The notes under the pieces are model-generated. The model was not told where the DNA came from, did no database searches, and worked only from the letters and a program-made list of their open reading frames with translations. DNA of 64,000 bases. Origin: Macrotis lagotis. Lineage: Eukaryota > Chordata > Mammalia > Peramelemorphia > Peramelidae. Of this stretch, positions 1 to 12,814 are shown piece by piece. Position 1 is the stretch's first letter. Every line of letters starts with the position of its first letter. The position numbers were made by a program, and so were the translations under genes. The DNA lies in the NCBI RefSeq assembly GCF_037893015.1, contig NC_133665.1:192538722-192602721 (forward strand), in the 5' to 3' direction.

Positions 1-639
1 GGAAGGATGGAAGGGAGGGAGGGAGGAGAGTTACCAATTATCAGGTTCTATGGCTATTTATCTTTGGCATTTCCTTGGACACCCAGTACTCTCACTTGTG
101 CATTAATGGATATGGTCCCTCTGATCTGGTTTGGAAGGTGAGGCAGCTGTGACAAGCCAGATAACTCCCCTCCTCTTCACAGGCTGAGGGATAAGGGAGA
201 AGTCCCCAAGTACCCAATGGACCTTGTAGCTCTGAGTCTTCCTCTGCTTTGGGGGAAGCTGAGCAGAGCAAAGGGAATTTATTTACAGTCACCAGAATGT
301 TAAGTTGATGAAGAGAAAGTCAACTGTTGCCTTCCAGAGTCAAACAGAACTTGTTTAGGAGCTACTTTGGGATCTCCTCACCCTCTTAGGGTCATTTTAG
401 AACAAATAGCCAAGGGCTGACAGTTCTGGCTTGATTTGGCCTAGACTTGGAGCATCTGTCAGGGGAACCCAAGCAGAGGAAGTTCCTTCCACTTTAGATT
501 GACTGTAACAATTCTGCCTGGGCCCAGAGACGGAGTGACTTGCCCATGGTCACAGAGTCGACTCTGATCGGTATTGTCCACTCTATAATGGCTCTTAACA
601 GGAACCACAGTGAGTTAAAAGTCAAAGAAACAGATGTTG

Positions 640-878
640 GTGTTGGTGTCATTTTCCAGTTCTTTCAGATTCTTCCTGATCCCTTTTAGGGCTTTCTTGG
701 CAAAGATACTAGAATGGTTTGCCATTTCCTTCTCCACTTTGCAGATGAGGGAATTGAGGCAAGCAAGTTGAAGTGATTTACCCAGGGTCATAGAGAATGT
801 GTCTAGGCCCAGATTTGAACTCAGGTCTTCTTGATTCCGTGTCCAACATTTTCTCCATTGTACTACCTAGCTCTGGGA
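640..878 (-). repeat. MIR-like/marsupial SINE
   Basis: The antisense tRNA-related core is readable: a gatgagg-aattgaggc motif, a tcatagag motif, gatttgaactcagg (reverse complement of the B box) and an end in ctacctagct. The left extension with ggcaaagatac and ggtttgccatttcc is typical of a common marsupial SINE tail. Confidence 0.7.
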
Positions 879-1184
879 AAGAAATGGTAGATGAAGTAAA
901 TTTTTTTTTAAAAATTAATTTTAAAAATTAACCATGGCCAAAGTCATTAGGCCAACATTAAGTTCGTCAAAATGCAGCACAGAGTCCTCCCTGAAAATGG
1001 CAGCTCAGGCCCAGCTGAGGTTTCTTCTTTTGTTTACAACTAGGGTTCCTTATGGGCTGTGCCCCAAGTTAGGAAGGCAGACAGAAGTTATTTAAAGTCC
1101 ACAGAGTGACAATGCTGTCCGACATAATTCCAGGCTCTATGGATGGCTTGGATCCTCTAGGTCAAGTGGCTGCAAGGGATTACA

Positions 1185-1825
1185 TTTATGTTTTTAATTT
1201 ATTATTTTATTTTTCCCCAATCACATGTAAAAACAATTTTAGCATGCCTTTTTTTTTCAAATTTTGAGTTCTAAATTCTTTCCCCTTCTCCCTCTCATTG
1301 TGTAAGTACGTAATTTAATACAGCTTATATATGCACAAACATACAAGACATATTTCCATCTAAATCATGTTGTGAAAGAAAATAGACAGAAAACAAGGAA
1401 AACAAGAAAAGTTAAGGAAACAGTCAGCTCCAACCTGCATTCCGACTCCTTCAGTTCTTTCTCTGGAGATGGATTAGCACAAGGCCTTCAACTAGGCCTT
1501 GGATCACTGTTTGGCTGAGAACTAAGCTAGTCACAGTTGATCCTAATACAACGTTGCTGTTCCCACATAGTGTCCTGGTTCTGCTCACTTCACTCTGCAT
1601 CAGTTCACGAAGAGCTTTCCAGGTGTTTCTGAAACCACTCTGCTCCTCTTACACAATAGTGTTCCAACACAGTCATATTCCATAACTTTGCAGTCATTCC
1701 CAACAGATTCTTTGTCACCAGGAAAAAAAGCTGCTATACATATTTTTGATAGATCATTTTTCTTTTTGTTTTTTATCTCTATGATACAGACCTAGTAGTA
1801 CTGGGGGCTTATATCTAAGAAGGTA
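1185..1825 (-). repeat. Marsupial L1 3' end (5'-truncated LINE)
   Basis: Read on the minus strand this is a marsupial L1 3' end. Recognisable + strand marks are ccccaatcacatgtaaaaac, catgttgtgaaagaaaa, tcagttctttctctggag and catcagttcacg. It is T-rich at the left, where the poly(A) tail would lie. It carries no ORF and is quite diverged, so it is inactive. Confidence 0.75.
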
Positions 1826-1917
1826 TTTGGGGAAATAGTTTCATAGGATTGTTGATTTTAGCCAGAAGGAACCTTAGGGGACATCTGGTTCAACTTGATG
1901 TCTCCAGGGACAGCCGA

Positions 1918-2115
1918 GAGACTATGCACAGGGCACTCAGCCTGGAGTCAGGAAGATCTGACTTCAAATCCAGCTGCAGACAATTATTGGTTGTGTGACC
2001 CTGAGCAAGTCACTTAACTTTGTCCCCATTTCCTTAACTGTAAAATATGGAAAATAATAGCTTTGATCTCCCAGGATCGCTGTGAGGGTCAGTGTGCTTA
2101 ACTCAATGCTTGACT
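1918..2115 (+). repeat. MIR-like SINE relic
   Basis: It has a tRNA-like B box (cttcaaatcc), then gtgtgaccctgagcaagtc, cttaact and ccttaactgtaaaat, in the order of a sense-strand MIR core. Confidence 0.65.
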
Positions 2116-2575
2116 GTAATGTAACCCTGTCCCCCCACCCCAGTTTTCCTTCCTGATTATCTTCCCTAGTACATTACTGGGAAACTCCTCTAAGAAGAGT
2201 TCACAGCTATATGGAACATCCTGTCCATGATGCTTCCAGACTAGGTCATGTAGGGACATCATGGTGTCCCTCTTGGTGAAGGGATAGACCGACAGTTGAG
2301 TAGGAGGCTTCCCGTCCCTTCACAGCCCTGGTGGCCCCTCCCCCGTGATGCATTTCTGCAGCTTAGGGAAGCTCTAGGTTCATGCCTGCTTTGGTCCTTA
2401 GAGTGAAAATCTCCAGATCCTACTGCTGCCCTCAAAATGAAATCTGTGATCGTCACTTCCAACTTCCAAACTGGGTTGGAGCTTAGTGATGGCCAATCGT
2501 ACTCTCACCCATTCACTTCTCTCCTCAATTCAGCTCATACAAAAAGTTCCTCAGATCTCGTGTAAGCACTGATAT

Positions 2576-2822
2576 TTTTTGTCTTTCATTCTCACGGAGG
2601 GGATGTCATGCGATGAGAATTGGACTGAGTGAGGAGATGCTGTGCTAAGTCACCAAGCTCATTTTCTCCTCTGGAGCCCTAGAGATAGCCCTGGGTATGA
2701 GGCAATCAGGGTTGAGTGACTTTCCCAAGGTCACACAGCTAGTATGTGTCTGTAGTCACATTTGAACTCAGGTCCTCCTGAATTCAGGGCTGGTTGTCTA
2801 ACCATTGTGTCATCTAGTTGCC
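2576..2822 (-). repeat. Near full-length marsupial SINE (about 330-nt class)
   Basis: On the minus strand a tRNA-related head (right end, ctagttgccc) is followed by a longer body ending in the reverse complement of gtctttcattctcacgg. The body marks ttggactgagtgagg and ctcattttctcctctgg recur in the copy near 29293; a variant of the family lies near 20815. Confidence 0.65.
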
Positions 2823-2966
2823 CTCATACAAGCACCAGGGTTAACAAAACAGAGATAGAATAGGCTTTATTGAGGATGTTCAATGATAAGCTTCCATTTC
2901 TGAGCCTATATAGTTAAAATTCTTCTTTCCTCTCCTATATGGCTCCCCTTCCTCCCTCTTTCTTCC

Positions 2967-2967
2967 A

Positions 2968-3008
<41 letters not shown>
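2967..3008 (+). repeat. (CA)n microsatellite
   Basis: About 21 uninterrupted CA units within the last HECW1 intron. It is likely to vary in length. Confidence 0.95.
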
Positions 3009-3009
<1 letters not shown>

Positions 3010-4536
3010 TAGAGTTCCTCACTAGCCCTATTCTTTCCCCCCACATCTCCTCCTCTCCTCCTCTCCATAGCCAAGGGAATGTCCTGTCCTCTTTCTAGTG
3101 TGTTTCCATCCAACTCCCCATTGGAATGTCACCTGTTGCTAGTTCCTACATGTCCATGATTCCCTGGAGGACTAAAGAGGCCCCTCAGCCATGAAGATAT
3201 TAAATCTAAACCCTCTGTCTGATCTCACTTTTATAGGTCAAGACTAAGGGCAGAGGACAGGTTTGTGAAATGACCCTAAACAAAGGCCCCATCATTGGAA
3301 CAAAGCCAAACCAAGGACGATGGGACTTGCCCCAAGCACACTCAATGCAGGGTGGTTTTATGTTCCTTAGTAATCTGGTAACCATTGTGATTATCTCTAC
3401 CACCTTCAAGAAGAGACTGGGGGATGCTAGTAAACTGGTGAGATTGGCAGATCCCAAGGAAGTGGCACTCCTCCTCCCCCCAAGAGCAGGTTCTATATTA
3501 TAGTCTGAGTGAGAAAACAGAATGGGGAGATGGGTTAAGCCAGTCTCAATGGGACTAAACAAAAGGAAGGGTCTAGTCGAGACAGTAAGGATAAGATAGA
3601 ATGGTCTGTTTTTTAAAAAAATCTCTTTTGAGGGTTCCATGTAGCTTTGCTTCTTTTCTGTATTTCTGCTGTTTTTTTGAACGTTCTGAAGCTCCCCCAC
3701 CCCCACCGGCCATACTCCAGTAACATCTTCTTGCTGAGTTCTCAGAAGTCCCACATCCAAGATCATTTTGTAATGTACACAACATAGTACTTGGTATTTA
3801 ATACATGATTGTTTCCTCCCTCTGCTTTTGCCTCTTGAGCCGGTGGCCTACTAAGACCCCCAGACTTCTTTCATGTAAACTGAGTCTAGTAACTGAGGGT
3901 CTGTTCTATAATTGTATGGAGTTGATTTTGTAAAACTTCAATGCAGCACTTTCCCTTTGTCACTACTATAGGGAATTTAGGTCTATTCAGGAGACAGCTA
4001 GTGTCTAGACTTAAAACCTTAAGACCTGAGACTGAATCCTGCTTCCAACATTTACAAATTGTCGGACACTGAGAGACAAGGTTCCTCTTTGGGAATGAGT
4101 TTTCTCCTATATAAAGTGGGTGGATACAGGGAGATGGTAAGACTTGATGACTTCTAAGATCCTCCACTCTGTGATCTTATAACTCTATGAGATCTTTGGG
4201 GATTCCAATTCTGGCCCTTGGGGTTTTTGTTTTGGAAACAATAATGTGAACCTCTAATGTGAAGCCTTCTGGTTTCCTTCTTAGACTTCCCCAGGCCTCA
4301 AGACTTAGCAAATAAAGGCATAAGAATTATTTGTATCAACAGAATATTTCAGGGATCCGGAATGGAGAACTGAAACCAGTCAGTCTTTCTATTATACTGG
4401 TTTTCTATAAAAAACAAGTCCTTTAAAGGAATAGAAAGAAATTGCACAATTGTAGAGTCTCTATTGCCCTCTCTACCCTGTTGATGTCTGCCATCGAGAA
4501 GACTGGGTCGCTGGGTTTGGAAGATCTTGGCCCTAA

Positions 4537-4725
<189 letters not shown>

Positions 4726-7139
4726 GGAGGGGGAAGGACCATGGCCACTGGCACCACCCTTTCTGCTCCCTTCCCGTAACTTGGGCATCTCATGATTTTG
4801 TTTTCAAATCAAATCGGGATTGACAAAAGCTGTGCATGAAGAACTAACTGCCTTCTTCTCCAATGTCACCTCCAGGCTTCCATCCTATCCAGGTTCTCAA
4901 TGGCCTGCTAGCTCGTATGCAATATTTACGAACAACCATCTCGAGGTCTGCGTGTATCTCTCTGCATACCTCCATACTAATGATGAAATGCGAATGCAAG
5001 TCATGTTACCTTCGACCACGTTACTCAGTGTTTACTTTGGTCCAGACTGATTAGAGACAAGATGCACCTCCAAGAGCATTCCAAGCTTTCCCGTGCCCAA
5101 CCCTTCTGACAGAGCCACCATTTGTCCAGTCCCTTCAGAGAGTGGGAGCTGGCCAGTAGTTTCTTTCCTCCTTCTTACTTTGCCTTGTGTCTACCCTATC
5201 CATCCAAGGGACAGCTCTTGGCAAAACTGACATTTTTATACATTGAACTCGTGACCCACCTGTGTGGCATCCAACCCCTTCACTGAAACAGACCCAAACA
5301 CATGGTGCAAATAAGACATTTTTCAAACCAACAACAAATGTTGTGTGATGCAATGCAAAGCATCCCCATGGTGGTGATGCCTGTGGTTTGCTGGTGACCA
5401 ACAGAACTTGCACTTCCCAGTAGGTTCTCAGGAGTGGAGATCTGGGGAGGGAGGGTTGCTGGGATGCTGACCATGAAAAGCACAAATGTGCACATGCCCA
5501 AGAGGGAGATCCTCCTATGTAGCAGAAAGGACCAGGCTCCGACCCCCATCCCAGATGGTGGAGACAATGTGATGAGGGGAATGGAAAGATGCACATTTCA
5601 CTCTTGTTTTCAAACCTTCAGGTCCTGTCAACTGGTTTTTTGAGCATCCAGGGTTAGTGCTACTTCCAAATTGAACAATGTCTAGACAATCCCATCATTC
5701 CTCCAACACCATGTATTACTTCTCTAACAGGGCTAACTTTTCTATGTTGTTGTTTCTGTTTGTTTGGGGGGAGGGGGTTGGCATGGGTTTTCTTTTCTTA
5801 TCAAGTGCACATCTCCAACCCCTCAGAGTTGAATTCCTGAGGAACAGAACCCAGGGAGGCAAATCTGTGAGAATGGTGCTGCCATTTAGGTAATGAGGGT
5901 AGGATAGCCCCCTCTTTTGAGTTTGTCATATGTTGTGATGCCCCTGGAGTAAAATTTCACTGTCTCGGGGATGTGAAGTTTTACCAAAATGAAGAGCCAG
6001 TTCCTTTCAACATTTCACCAACAGAGGTCAGGAAAGTCTATGTTCAGAAAATCATTAGAAAGGTGAGCTGAGTTTCTCGATGGGGATTTTTGTGTAGTGG
6101 TTGGTTCAGAAACTTTTTGAACAAATCCAACTATAGTTGTGAGTCTTCTGGTTCCACTTTACTCCATAGTTCCTGAAATGTGTCATAAATGAAAGTGTTT
6201 GTCTTTACTGGAAAAAAGGCCCAAATACCCCACCCCATCCACCTGTCGAAATACCAACTCTTGTTTTCTCATCTTAACTTCAATTCCCTACCATTTTCTA
6301 ACCCAAGGAAACAAATAAGAGACAAAAATCACTTGCAGTCAACCATGGGCTTATATCAAAAAAAAATGAACCTGGTTATCACCAAATTCATCCATTCTGT
6401 GTCTAGGTATCCAGTCCTTTGGGGCTACTTGCAGAGTAGCCTTGAGGATGACTCTTTTGTGGGGTTACTCAACAATTCCCATCGACATTTTTCAATCAGA
6501 ATGAACATTTGTCATTATTCATCTAAATGACTCAATGCATTTTTAGAAGAAAAGGTCCAACTATGACTCAGATTTCAAGAAATCTGAAACTTATATTTCA
6601 GTATCTGAACAGCCAAGCCCTGAAGGGTTTCTGAGCACATAGCTTCTATTAAACAGAACAGAGGTAACCAGGTCACTGTAGGAAAGTTCTGGGGTTCGAG
6701 CTGACTCAATGTAGGAGGTTGTTTGGGCTTGAGGAAACACACAGTGGACATCTGTGGACATCAAAATTCATCCATCCACATTCATCCCCAAATCCATTCA
6801 CTGATCATCTACTTTGAGTTAGATGCTGAGGGGAAGGCACACTGGGACAAGACTCTGTCTGACCTCCTGGACAGTACAGCCTAGTTGGCAAGTCAAGGTA
6901 CCAAAATGGATTTATCTTGAACCTTGATCTCCCTATGGAGAGAGGGAGTGAGGGGTGTGCTGACGAGAACTTGAGGGCAAATGTCCTCCAGTTTTAGGGT
7001 CTTTCATCTTATCTGATTGGAACTGCTGTATGCCATCCCAAGTCCATTCAGATCACATGTCACAGACAACAAGCATGACCTTCATTAATTATTCTGATTG
7101 TCAGCTTTCCCATGGGGAAAGACTTTCCTTTCCTCTAAG

Positions 7140-7320
7140 ATCATAGATTCAGAACAGAAATGGACCTTAGGGATCCTTAGGGCCACATTTTCATTTTATA
7201 GGTAAGAAAACTGTAGCAGCCCAGAGAGCGTGTGACTTATCTGAGATCATATAGCTAAGTGACAGATGTAAGATTTGAATCCCAGGCCTCAGCTACTCCC
7301 TCATGCTGCTTGGTGTGCAC
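7140..7320 (-). repeat. MIR relic
   Basis: Antisense MIR core: ataggtaagaaaactg, gtgtgacttatctgagatc, tagctaagtgacag and gatttgaatccc. It lies inside the inferred HECW1 3' UTR. Confidence 0.6.
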
Positions 7321-8714
7321 AAGCCTAGATGACTCAGGGAATGTCCCCAACATCCTCCCCTCTGATGTGGCAAGGATGCTCAAGAAAATACCTTGGAGAA
7401 AGGGAGAGGTTTCCTCAGAGTCACCCCCCTCCCTACCGATGACATTTGTTTAGACAACACAACTGTGGGACTAGAAGGAGAGAGAATCCATGCAAGGGGA
7501 GAGGACTCCCCAAGAACTGAATTGTTTGCCATTCTTTTGACCCCTGGAACAAATTTGAATCAGTCATCAATAAGATTAGGTGTCTTCTAATCACAATGAA
7601 GAGACTAATAGCCAACAGACTGGTCTTCATTTGGCCAAAGACCTCAACTTCATAAATTTAAAACTAGGAAAAAATTTACAAATCTTTTCCAGTCGCCTCC
7701 CTTTACGATGAGGAAACCAAGGCACAGAGAAGGATTATTCCTGATTATGCCTGATCAAAACCATGCAGTTGAGGTCCCCTCATCCCAAAGCCAGCACTCT
7801 CTCCAGTAAAACACATTGCCTCCCCCATCCAGAACAACTTTCTCCTTAGTAAGAGAAGTGCGAAAGGAGGTGAAGGAAAAATAAGAATGACTTTCTGATT
7901 TTGAGGATACCAGGGATTTAAATTGATATTTATTTAAAATAATTAGGCATAACTGAAGGAAACCTGGGTTTGGGGTTGTCTGACTTCCTCTACTAATTCG
8001 GGCTACTGGGCTGGCTAGTCACCATCTGAATCCCAAAGGGAACCAAAGGAATCTAGGAATTCTGGATCTTGCCACAAGGCCACCACCTCCTTTCCTCTTT
8101 CCTCACAGTCTCAGGGATGGCATGCAAGGCCAGCTAGATACTAAGGGTACCTCCTTGCCCAGGTCAGCCTCAGCTGAGGGGTCCTGCCCAAAATATTCCC
8201 TCCTTCATCTAAGTTTATAAAAAGCCCAAATTTGGGCATGGGGTGGGGTGGGTTGGGGTCTCTGTCCATTTCTTTCTAGTCTGGTTGTCCCAAAGTGAAC
8301 TATTCTAGAACTGAAAGCCAACCAAGGAAAAAGAGTCTTTTTTTAATCAGCTTCTTTTCTCTAAAATCAAAACCCAAGTATTTTGCAATTATTCCTATAA
8401 AGATTCAATGTCACACTGGTTAAAGTTTACCCCCTCTTCCTTCTGTAGCATTTGTTTTAGAGGTTACTTTCCCCCTAATTATAAGGAGCTCTCACCTGCC
8501 TGGCCATATGTGTCCTTAGAGGCAGGTTTTTGAGCCCCAAGTCTTTCTAACTCCAAGGCCAGCCTCTCCTAACATCACATAAATATTCATATAAATGAAT
8601 GGTCCGTTTGGACATCATAGAAAGGTGATTTTGACAGACAGAGAAGATGTCCATGACAAACTGGAGAATGATTTCTGAAAGACCAAGACTCAAAGTGATA
8701 ATCATCTTTAACAA

Positions 8715-8905
8715 AAGATAGTTTAGGGAGGTGGCAAGGACATGAGAGTCTGGAGTCCAAAGACCTGTGTTCAAATCCCAGCTTTGTTACTGAAGGCTTC
8801 TGTGGCCATGGGTAAGTCAATCAATCACTCTCTCTAGGTCTCAGTTTCCTCATCTGTAAAACTCAAGTCACAGAACAAAATCATTTCAGAGAGCCTTTCC
8901 ATTCT
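8715..8905 (+). repeat. MIR relic
   Basis: Sense MIR: gttcaaatcccagc (B box), tgtggccatgggtaagtc and ctcagtttcctcatctgtaa in order. It lies inside the inferred HECW1 3' UTR. Confidence 0.75.
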
Positions 8906-9033
8906 AAATCAACAGGTTTAAAATCATCCTTTGTCCTGAATATCATGATTCCATTCATGTGTTGGATTTTGCTTGGGGATTGAGTAGAGCTGCAGAACTG
9001 AATTATATATCTTTGCAGATTCAAAATAGCTCA

Positions 9034-9039
9034 AATAAA
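9034..9039 (+). terminator. HECW1: Candidate polyadenylation signal for HECW1
   Basis: Canonical AATAAA, followed about 12 bases later by a T-rich tract (cattttttcc) that could serve as the downstream element. It is the first perfect AATAAA after the HECW1 stop codon. Confidence 0.45.
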
Positions 9040-9436
9040 GAAGTCTTGGTCATTTTTTCCGGTGTGAACCTCCACCCTCTCCCTACAACTCATTAATTAT
9101 CGGTCACCATTTCCAGGCAAGATAAAACACTTTCAGAGAAAAACAGCTAGACCTTTCTATAACAAATATGCTCCTAGATTTGGCTAATTTCTGACCTTGG
9201 AGCTTTTGAGATTGATTATAATATTGTGTCACAGAAATCTGAGACCAATTTTCCAGTCATTGTAAGATCCTAAAGAGAAATTGTTATTTTCTTGTTAGTG
9301 AGCCCCATTGTCCCTTTGTTTCCATAGACAAATAGGCACGTGTAGATAGTGTATAGGTAGATTAGCTAGTGTGCCCTTAGCCTAATTCCCCGCAGCTTCC
9401 AATTTACCTAAAAGAAATGTCGACTCTGGTTTTGTT

Positions 9437-9468
9437 TAAAAAAAAAAAGAAGAAAAAGAAAAAAAAAG
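9437..9468 (+). repeat. A-rich simple repeat
   Basis: An almost pure A tract broken by a few G bases. It lies between the two candidate HECW1 polyadenylation signals. Confidence 0.8.
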
Positions 9469-9571
9469 ACTTCCTACTTGTCAATGGCGGGAAAGGTCCT
9501 CACTCTGGGGCTGATTTTGCGGATACTCAGGCTTTGCCTTCTCTTCACTCATATCACCGTAAAGGAATGTC

Positions 9572-9577
9572 AATAAA
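9572..9577 (+). terminator. HECW1: Alternative polyadenylation signal for HECW1
   Basis: AATAAA followed by a T/GT-rich stretch (cctctttgttatgg). It could terminate a longer HECW1 transcript. Which of the two signals is used cannot be told from sequence. Confidence 0.35.
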
Positions 9578-9785
9578 ACCTCTTTGTTATGGCACCTGGT
9601 GTAGACTCCTGATTGTAAACAGAAAGGTCTCCAACATGGTGGCCTTTGGATGAATGCTCTGGGGGCCCATGGGTTGATGATTTTCTTGAGGTTGTCAGCA
9701 TTCCCCAGCTGAACCCCACTTCTGCCCTTCAAATCAATGACTGGCAAGAGCCAGAGGTAGGGTGAGGTTCACCCACATCTACTAG

Positions 9786-10165
9786 CGGAGATCAACCGAC
9801 CAAGCAATTTGTTAAATGCCTGTGCTGTGCCTGGCCGAGGTGTTGAAGATCCAAAGGCAAAAGGAAATATATTTCCCTGCCCTCAAGAAGCTTACCTTGA
9901 GGGAATGGGCTTTCCCATTCAATTTAACACATAGGAAGTGAGTAGAAAATGCTCCCTGGCCGCCTAACAGGCCTCTCCTAGCATACTTATAAAAGGATAG
10001 GAGAGTACAAAATAAATACAGGGTCAGCGGGTGAGAAAGGTGTGAGATGGGAGCGCCTTTGGAAGAGTCTAAAACACTGAGGTGAGGAGGGAAGCATTCC
10101 AGCCAGTAGCGACGAGCAGAGAAAAGAGATTGAATTCTGGATCTGAGATCCAGTTGGGGCTATAG
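9786..10165 (+). repeat. Unclassified long marsupial repeat (family A), partial copy
   Basis: It starts like other family A copies: taaatgcctgtgctgtgcctgg, then tccctgccctcaagaagctta. The same order of blocks is seen in the longer copies at 50150 and 54105. Confidence 0.55.
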
Positions 10166-10397
10166 AATTGAGGAGCCGCGGTGTCTGTCATGGGACTGGA
10201 CTGGTCGCCTGTGGGAGTCGGCTTGTGGCTAATGGCAAACGGAGGACAAAAGAGAAAACAGGCGCCGTGTGTGTGAGGCTGCCGATGAGCAGCCTGCTCT
10301 CCAGATGTAAAACAAGGATTTGGAGTAAATTATGCTTTTCACACTGGGAGACCTGCCGGCCCTGCAGCTGGGAGTTCTCCATTCAATCCTCTAGACT

Positions 10398-10553
10398 AGG
10401 GGCAGTTAGGTGGTGCTGTGGACAGTGTGCTGACCCTGGAGTCAGGAGGACCTCAGTTCAAATCCGGCCTCAAACACTTAATAATGACCTAGCTGGGTGA
10501 CCCTGGGCAGGCCACTTAACCCCACTGCCTTACCAAAAAAACCCCAAAACAAA
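10398..10553 (+). repeat. Young marsupial tRNA-headed SINE with target-site duplication
   Basis: The element begins aggggcagttaggtggtgc, has the B box gttcaaatcc and an A-rich tail (aaaaaaaccccaaaacaaa). It is flanked by 14-bp direct repeats, caatcctctagact (10384-10397) and caatcccctagact (10554-10567), with one mismatch. That pattern marks L1-driven retroposition and defines both ends. Confidence 0.9.
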
Positions 10554-11329
10554 CAATCCCCTAGACTGGAATCAATCCCACTCTTTCATATTGAATGGGG
10601 TCTTGGTCAAAGCTGGGGCTGCATTTCTAATTTCTTCATTGTCAGGTTAATGTAGACCTACATGGGCTTAAAGAATCTAGTCTGTGACTGGTCCTTATCA
10701 CAGAACACGAGACGCAGGGACTGACAAGAACATTATAGATAAGTGGATGGGAGATGAGACTGGACTAGGGAAGGGTAAGCTGTAAGCAGCCTTTGGCTTT
10801 GGGTTACTTCCCACCGCTACCCCCCAAATAAAGAGGTACTGGAGAGTGGGTTCACTGTTCCTCATAGGTGTAACTAGATGACATGATGAGAGGACAGAAC
10901 CATGGACAACCACAGCATTTCAAAAGTGGAAGGGGATGAGGCAGCAAGGTGGTCCATGGGCTAAGATTCCATCAGGTGTCCTCCAGCTTCTGCTTGGTCT
11001 TGCTGTGCACTCCCTTCAGAGGTAACCTTCCACTTTGGGGCAGCTCCAATTCTTGACCTAAAACCTAAATTTCCTGCCTCCCACCATTCACCTATTTGTC
11101 CCAGGCCTGTTGCTAGGGAAAGAACAAACCTAATCCCTGCTCCATGACAGCCCTTCAAGGACTTGGACCCTTCTACCATGTCCAATCCCTCCGGCCTCCA
11201 AGTGGGCCTCCTCTTCTCTTCAGCAGCTCAATCATTCAAAGCTCCTTCACCAGTTGCTCCTAGAATCTACATTCCAGACTTTCTGAAGGATCACTGAAGG
11301 TTCCATAAGGTGTTTGAGGTTGTTTCTCA

Positions 11330-11460
11330 GAGCATAGGCCTTTAACCTAAAGTCCACAAATGTGTTTGATTCAACTATTTTGATAACTCCATTTTAATAT
11401 CATTAAATTCTTTTGGAATTATCTGTATTTTATTTTATTTTGTACATTTAAGAACCTTAG
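11330..11460 (+). repeat. Ancient interspersed repeat (family C)
   Basis: The segment gattcaactattttgataa, then attttaatatcattaa and ttattttattttgtaca, is related to the reverse complement of 51660-51850. I do not assign a name. Confidence 0.45.
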
Positions 11461-12814
11461 CAGTCTTCTTTCTGTGTGGAAATAAAAACCTCCCATTCAT
11501 CATTTGTGTTACTACTGGGGACGCTTTCATTTACCCACTTCCTAAAAAACCTCTTGGGCTTTCCAGATCACAACAATGTCATTAATTAGCAGCTTTTCCC
11601 AGGTTATTGAACCCCCCCCCCAGATTTGTTTCTAGTGTAACCTGATATGTAGTTACTCACTTCATAACTGCCCTTCCCTGTGTGCCCAAAATGACGCTAG
11701 CCTTTACATGTATGTGGTAAAAAAATGCTCCATGACACGGTGAAACGTCAGAAGCAACATTGCTTCTAATCAGCCTCCGGGATGTTGCTCCCTTCCGAGG
11801 TGGGTGCCAGGCCAAACGCCTGAGACTCATCAGCAGCGAAGGCTGAAGCTCGTCTTGGGGATTCCGCCAGAGACCAAGGATGCAGCGACCCAAGAAGCCG
11901 CTCTGAGACCAACGACGCCCTAAGCAAGAACCCAGGGAGCTTGGGCGCACAGGCAGCCCCGCGGAAACAAGGAGTTTGAGCAACTCGGTCTGGGAGCTGA
12001 GGAGGGAAAGAATGGCATGTGGGTCTGTGAGCCAGGGTGCCACATGAAGCAGGGGTGGGGGGTCGGCCCGAGGGCTGAGGCCCGTGGCATCTTTTGATCT
12101 GGTACTGCCGTGCCAGCCGCGGGTAGGGCAACGTGCAGGAGCTTTTTCATTCAAGTTTGATCAAATTTTTAATTGAATGCTTGAGCAGACATAGCGGGCT
12201 AATTTTTCATCGATGATTGTTTTGTAAGGCCCTCGAGTGATGTCATATCCCAATGAGCCTTGGCAAGAAAGGTCCGGCACCCTGGGATAAGGGGGTGGCG
12301 GGCACTTGGTGGGGGACGGAGCCGTCGGGGAAGGCGAGAGGAGGGGCCGGGGAGGCCGCCGGGCCGGAGGGCGCCGGGCCGGTGTGGTGCGACGGCTGCC
12401 CACGCGGGCACGAGTGCAGGTGCCAGCCTGAGGGAGCAAGCTCGGCCGCAGGGCGCCCTGGGCATCTGCTGGGGCGCATTCGTGGGCTGCCCTGTGCGGG
12501 GGCGCCTGGGCACGCGAGGCGTGGCGGGTGGCAGCGTCAGGGGGCATGAGCCTGAAGGGCGCCCCGAGGGCCCTGAGCCCCGGGCACAGAGCGGGCACCG
12601 GGCCCGGCCGCTGCCGCCTGCCAGGCCTCTCGGCGGCTCGGGGCTTCGCGCCGGTGCCAGGCTGGCCCGCGCGCTTCGGGGGACCCCGGCCGGGGGACCC
12701 CCGGGACGGAGCCCCGAGGCTGGCGTGGGCGCCCCCCGCCCCGTGGGGCGCGTGTGCCCGGCCCGCCAGGCCGCGCAGGCCCGCCAGGGGGCGCCGCCGC
12801 TCGCCGGGCGGGCT

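Larger units (their letters stand above)
4726..9060 (+). other. HECW1: HECW1 3' untranslated region (inferred extent)
   Basis: The sequence after the HECW1 stop is mostly unique and has only old MIR-type repeats (about 7140-7320, 7680-7810 and 8715-8905), as expected for a long conserved 3' UTR. The first canonical AATAAA is at 9034-9039, giving a 3' UTR of about 4.3 kb, in line with the multi-kilobase UTR I recall for mammalian HECW1. An earlier ATTAAA at 6648-6653 or the AATAAA at 9572-9577 could end shorter or longer transcripts. Open frames inside (for example 4820-5050) look fortuitous. Extent is inference. Confidence 0.5.
9600..12270. other. HECW1-STK17A intergenic region
   Basis: About 2.7 kb to the edge of the STK17A CpG island. 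It contains an unclassified marsupial repeat (about 9786-10165), a SINE with target duplication (10398-10553), a relic repeat (11330-11460) and an AATAAA at 11481-11486. The last 130 bp before the island are AT-rich and not repetitive. No exon was recognised. Confidence 0.75.

Noticed and set aside
3206..3766. A 186-codon minus-strand frame
   Set aside because: No similarity to a known protein was recognised, and it lies in the HECW1 intron with no splice or promoter context.
5135..5643. Overlapping frames on both strands in the HECW1 3' UTR
   Set aside because: They lie downstream of the HECW1 stop, have no recognisable domain, and are explained by chance in a unique UTR.
11481..11486. AATAAA as the HECW1 end
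   Set aside because: It lies beyond a young SINE and two better placed signals, next to an old repeat.
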